Positions 6,577-8,270 of a stretch of DNA of 8,270 nucleotides are shown one piece after another. The stretch lies in the NCBI GenBank assembly GCA_050011415.1, contig JBEKJD010000136.1, positions 1 through 8,270 on the forward strand, read 5' to 3'. A model generated the notes under the pieces. That model was not told the origin of the DNA, made no database searches, and worked only from the letters and a program-made list of their open reading frames with translations. This stretch comes from JADFXI01 sp050011415. Lineage in GTDB: Bacteria > Nitrospirota > Thermodesulfovibrionia > Thermodesulfovibrionales > Dissulfurispiraceae. The position numbers and the translations under genes were made by a program. Position 1 is the stretch's first letter. Every line of letters begins with the position of its first letter.

Positions 6577-6906
6577 CTAAAATTTATTTAAAATAATAAG
6601 AGCGAAAACAACATAAAGAGAGAACCCCGTTATCAGCGAAGGGATAAAACCCAGACGCGGCGTCAAAAAAATAATGGCAAAAATATACGCAAGCCAGGGG
6701 AGCATCATCATGACCAGTCCCTTGGCATAGGGCACAATTACCTTATGCCCTGCTTCATGATAAATGGTAAGAAACGTAACGAGCGTGATGACCGGCATAT
6801 TAGCCAAAAAAGCTGCAAGGAGGGGCCTCGAATGACTTGCGAAATAAGTGACAACACTTATCACCATTCCGCCTATCAAAAAGTAAATAATATATTTTAA
6901 TTCCAT
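6577..6906 (-). CDS. Small four-helix membrane protein, DUF3147/GlpM-like
   Basis: The 109-residue protein is almost wholly hydrophobic, with four predicted membrane segments at about 5-22, 28-48, 63-82 and 88-107. The overall pattern resembles the GlpM/DUF3147 family of small inner-membrane proteins of unknown function: helix, SRP-containing turn, helix, charged loop, helix, TPRLGF turn, helix. That assignment is from memory and only moderately secure. The loop between helices 2 and 3 reads YHEAGHKVIVPYAKG and contains HEAGH (50-54), which has the form of an HExxH zinc-binding motif. In so short a protein this may be chance. ATG 6906 has no ribosome site but lies just 5 bases after a TATAAT box, so the mRNA may be leaderless. 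Confidence 0.72.
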   Translation of the reverse strand: MELKYIIYFLIGGMVISVVTYFASHSRPLLAAFLANMPVITLVTFLTIYHEAGHKVIVPYAKGLVMMMLPWLAYIFAIIFLTPRLGFIPSLITGFSLYVVFALIILNKF

Positions 6907-6911
6907 ACAAT

Positions 6912-6949
6912 ATTATAACAGCATTATAATATGCCCTGATGAAAAACAA
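6912..6949 (-). promoter_or_regulatory. Putative promoter(s) of the DUF3147-like gene
   Basis: Two perfect TATAAT boxes lie on the minus strand at 6928-6923 and 6917-6912. The second ends 5 bases before ATG 6906, which would give a transcript starting at or next to the start codon. TTGTTT (6949-6944) is a possible -35 for the first box, but with a short 15-base spacer. The -35 element is weak for either box. Confidence 0.45.
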
Positions 6950-6959
6950 GAATTATGGG

Positions 6960-7087
6960 TTGAAGCATAAGCTGCAATTCCAGTTTAATGGAATCAATCA
7001 CTTGCAAACCAGATTGAAGCATAACCGTGCAATAGATTGAAACATAACGTGCTAAAAAGCTGGCGGATTGAAGCATAAGATGCAATT
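6960..7087 (+). repeat. Four copies of a 20-base direct repeat (TTGAAGCATAA...TGCAAT)
   Basis: Copies start at 6960, 7014, 7037 and 7068. Three share TTGAAGCATAA exactly, and the third reads TTGAAACATAA. Each continues into a TGCAAT- or GTGCTAA-like end. The first, second and fourth copies are exactly 54 bases apart. The cluster ends near GAAGTTGACCCCTACA (7093-7108), which on the other strand begins TGTAGGGG. IS21-family insertion sequences carry several such transposase-binding repeats inside TG...CA ends, so this could be a remnant transposon end. No transposase gene is present. Iteron-like or regulator-binding repeats are alternatives. It occupies the left half of the gene-free stretch 6907-7338. 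Confidence 0.6.
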
Positions 7088-7123
7088 TTCTGGAAGTTGA
7101 CCCCTACACGATGCTCCCGTTAT

Positions 7124-7197
7124 TGAAACAATTACTTATGCGACCTCTTGTCGCAATACTACTTTCGGACAATACTACTTTCGGGTAATTGTTTTCA
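7124..7197. repeat. Nested inverted repeat with an internal 16-base tandem duplication
   Basis: The outer arms TGAAACAATTAC (7124-7135) and GTAATTGTTTTCA (7185-7197) are complementary except for one extra T. Inside, TGCGAC-CTCTT-GTCGCA (7139-7155) forms a 6-base-pair hairpin, and CAATACTACTTTCGG occurs twice in tandem (7154-7169 and 7170-7185, 15 of 16 identical). The structure could fold as a branched cruciform or RNA. No T tract follows, so it does not look like a terminator. It lies in the gene-free divergent region upstream of the plus-strand gene pair. Confidence 0.6.
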
Positions 7198-7218
7198 GAA
7201 CAAAGAATCTGTTATAAC
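7189..7218 (+). promoter_or_regulatory. Tentative promoter for the plus-strand gene pair
   Basis: TTGTTT (7189-7194) and TATAAC (7213-7218, 5/6 to the -10 consensus) are separated by 18 bases. The -35 lies within the right arm of the inverted repeat. A second weak candidate is TTGACG (7267-7272) with TAAATG (7290-7295). No better site was seen between 7200 and 7338, which otherwise holds nothing recognisable. Confidence 0.35.
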
Positions 7219-7338
7219 TGGCAACGCAGGGAGAGGGCTGTTTTAAATGTCGACGTTATGAAGCTTTTGACGATACCATTACAGGTAGATAAATGGTGAA
7301 CATAACTATATACCGTAAAGCACTCATAGTGAAACTCA

Positions 7339-7872
7339 ATGCCCATTAAGGTTAGTGTCCTCTGGACTGCGGTCGGCACAGCAATGATTCTTGGTCTGAT
7401 GAGACTGTATGGTTTCCTTCACCACTCTATTTTTTATTTTACTTTTCATAATTTAGCTACAAGATCGCTGAAACACGCATCAATTGTTGGCATATTGATA
7501 ACGGTAGCAATACCTCTTTTCGTCGGATTCACCTTGGTAACAGTGGCAAGAAAATCCCTAATTGTGGAAGCGACTGCTTCAGGTTTTTTGGCCACACTTC
7601 TTCAATCTTGGCCTATACTATTTTTTACAAACCTTCGCCCCTATTTAGTTCCCTATTGGTTAGAAGGTCACCCCTTCAAGTTATTCATCCTCCAAAGTCT
7701 TTTTATCGCAACTTATACGTCACTTTGTCGATTGGGTGCTTGGTTAGCTAGTCACCATTTCAATTTGACGAAACAGTCTCAGAAGCACGAGCGTGATTCT
7801 AGAATGCGAGAAATTCTCATAGGGATTATTGTATCGGTTATCTGGCAAGTTCTTTCCTCACTGTGGAGTTGA
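7339..7872 (+). CDS. Unrecognised multi-pass membrane protein
   Basis: This 177-residue protein begins at ATG 7339; a stop lies in frame three codons upstream, so no earlier start is possible. Hydrophobic segments appear at about 6-24, 46-70, 80-97, 108-130 and 156-175, giving roughly five membrane passes. A charged loop (KQSQKHERDSRMRE, about 144-157) precedes the last one. There is no visible ribosome site before the ATG. I do not recognise a family, and no catalytic motif stands out. Its stop lies a few bases before the start of the next gene, whose ribosome site (GGAG, 7865-7868) sits inside this gene's last codons, so the two are probably translated together. Divergent orientation from the rest of the window and flanking repeats suggest an accessory insertion, but this is inference. 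Confidence 0.7.
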   Translation: MPIKVSVLWTAVGTAMILGLMRLYGFLHHSIFYFTFHNLATRSLKHASIVGILITVAIPLFVGFTLVTVARKSLIVEATASGFLATLLQSWPILFFTNLRPYLVPYWLEGHPFKLFILQSLFIATYTSLCRLGAWLASHHFNLTKQSQKHERDSRMREILIGIIVSVIWQVLSSLWS

Positions 7873-7877
7873 CAATA

Positions 7878-8270
7878 TTGAATGTTAGAGCGGTCATACT
7901 GCTTATTATTTCAGGTTTTATTTTTTTAGTTGTTCCTCCGTGTCCTGATGACCTTTCTATGGATATTAAAAACTGTCTACATCATATTTCAAATCAACCA
8001 CAAGTAGTTCAGGAACTAGCCTCTCTATCCCTCTCTACAGCTGACAGCAATGGGGTTCCTCCTGCCATTGTTTTGGCTATTCTTATCGCTGAATCATGCA
8101 AACGACCAGCCGTAGTCCGTTATTTAGAAATAGCTTTATTGAAGGTCTTATGTTGGGGGTCTTATAAATGCCCCGCAGATGGTCGTTCCGAATCTGGCGC
8201 AAGCGGCACCGATTATGGACAGAGCGGTGCCAGGTTGAGCCGTGCTGAAATAGTATCCATTCAAACAAGA
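7878..8270 (+). CDS. Exported protein with signal peptide, faintly lysozyme-like, C-terminus cut by window edge
   Basis: Translation from TTG 7878 stays open for 131 codons to the window end. GGAG (7865-7868) lies 9 bases before the TTG, which favours this start. GTG 7863 and TTG 7869 are in-frame alternatives. Residues 1-19 (MNVRAVILLIISGFIFLVV) form a short signal peptide or anchor, followed by PPCPDD, where Cys 22 could be lipidated only if the motif is atypical. The segment PPAIVLAILIAESCKRPAVVRYLE (61-84), followed by GTDYGQSGARLSRAEIVSIQ (110-129), has the order of a catalytic-Glu helix and a later GxxQ-type segment seen in some lysozyme-like transglycosylases, with Glu 72 as the candidate acid. 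This resemblance is weak. Several Cys residues (33, 74, 92, 98) would fit disulfides outside the cytoplasm. Confidence 0.6.
   Translation, partial: MNVRAVILLIISGFIFLVVPPCPDDLSMDIKNCLHHISNQPQVVQELASLSLSTADSNGVPPAIVLAILIAESCKRPAVVRYLEIALLKVLCWGSYKCPADGRSESGASGTDYGQSGARLSRAEIVSIQTR

Noticed and set aside
6960..7087. CRISPR array
   Set aside because: Repeats are only about 20 bases and degenerate, with uneven spacing when all four copies are counted, and no cas genes are present.
7138..7188. 16-codon frame starting ATGCGACCT within the nested palindrome
   Set aside because: No ribosome site, and it consists mostly of the tandem duplication; better explained as part of the repeat.
8083..8268. 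Minus-strand open frame of 61 codons
   Set aside because: Antisense to the exported protein gene, whose signal peptide and ribosome site make the plus strand the better reading.

Overview
The window reads as bacterial chromosome with moderate GC. It carries housekeeping genes typical of a Gram-negative-type or deeply branching bacterium: the MEP isoprenoid enzyme IspG, the peptidoglycan enzyme MltG, and a groES-groEL operon with a perfect CIRCE operator. Together with a GEMM (cyclic di-GMP-I) riboswitch and a secreted C10 (streptopain-type) protease, this fits Nitrospirota or the former Deltaproteobacteria best. That placement is a judgement from protein flavour, not from a search.

Layout. 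Nearly everything from 1 to about 6906 lies on the minus strand, so read it from high to low coordinates. 6906-6577 encodes a small four-helix membrane protein (DUF3147/GlpM-like). 6514-5843 encodes a rhomboid intramembrane serine protease. The heat-shock promoter with its CIRCE site comes next, then groES (5625-5362) and groEL (5337-3703), closed by a strong terminator hairpin at 3651-3680. mltG (3600-2593) and ispG (2586-1519) follow end to end, and a small zinc-ribbon membrane protein lies at 1489-1181. The 225 bases from 1180 to 956 hold a complete regulatory leader: a sigma70 promoter, a cyclic di-GMP-I aptamer and an intrinsic terminator. They precede a large secreted C10 cysteine protease that runs off the left edge of the window (955 to 1).

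On the right, 6907-7338 is a 432-base gene-free divergent region. It contains four copies of a 20-base repeat (possibly a transposon-end remnant), a nested inverted repeat and a 16-base tandem duplication. Beyond it, two plus-strand genes form a likely translationally coupled pair: an unrecognised multi-helix membrane protein (7339-7872) and a signal-peptide-bearing protein cut by the right edge (7878-8270), which has faint resemblance to lysozyme-like enzymes.

How the parts work together. groESL is a HrcA/CIRCE-type heat-shock operon. mltG-ispG and the zinc-ribbon gene look co-transcribed. The most interesting unit is the left one: a promoter with an inverted repeat in its spacer, a c-di-GMP riboswitch and a terminator in front of an exported protease. 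This suggests that c-di-GMP controls cleavage of surface or extracellular proteins, in concept like c-di-GMP control of adhesin-cleaving proteases in other bacteria.
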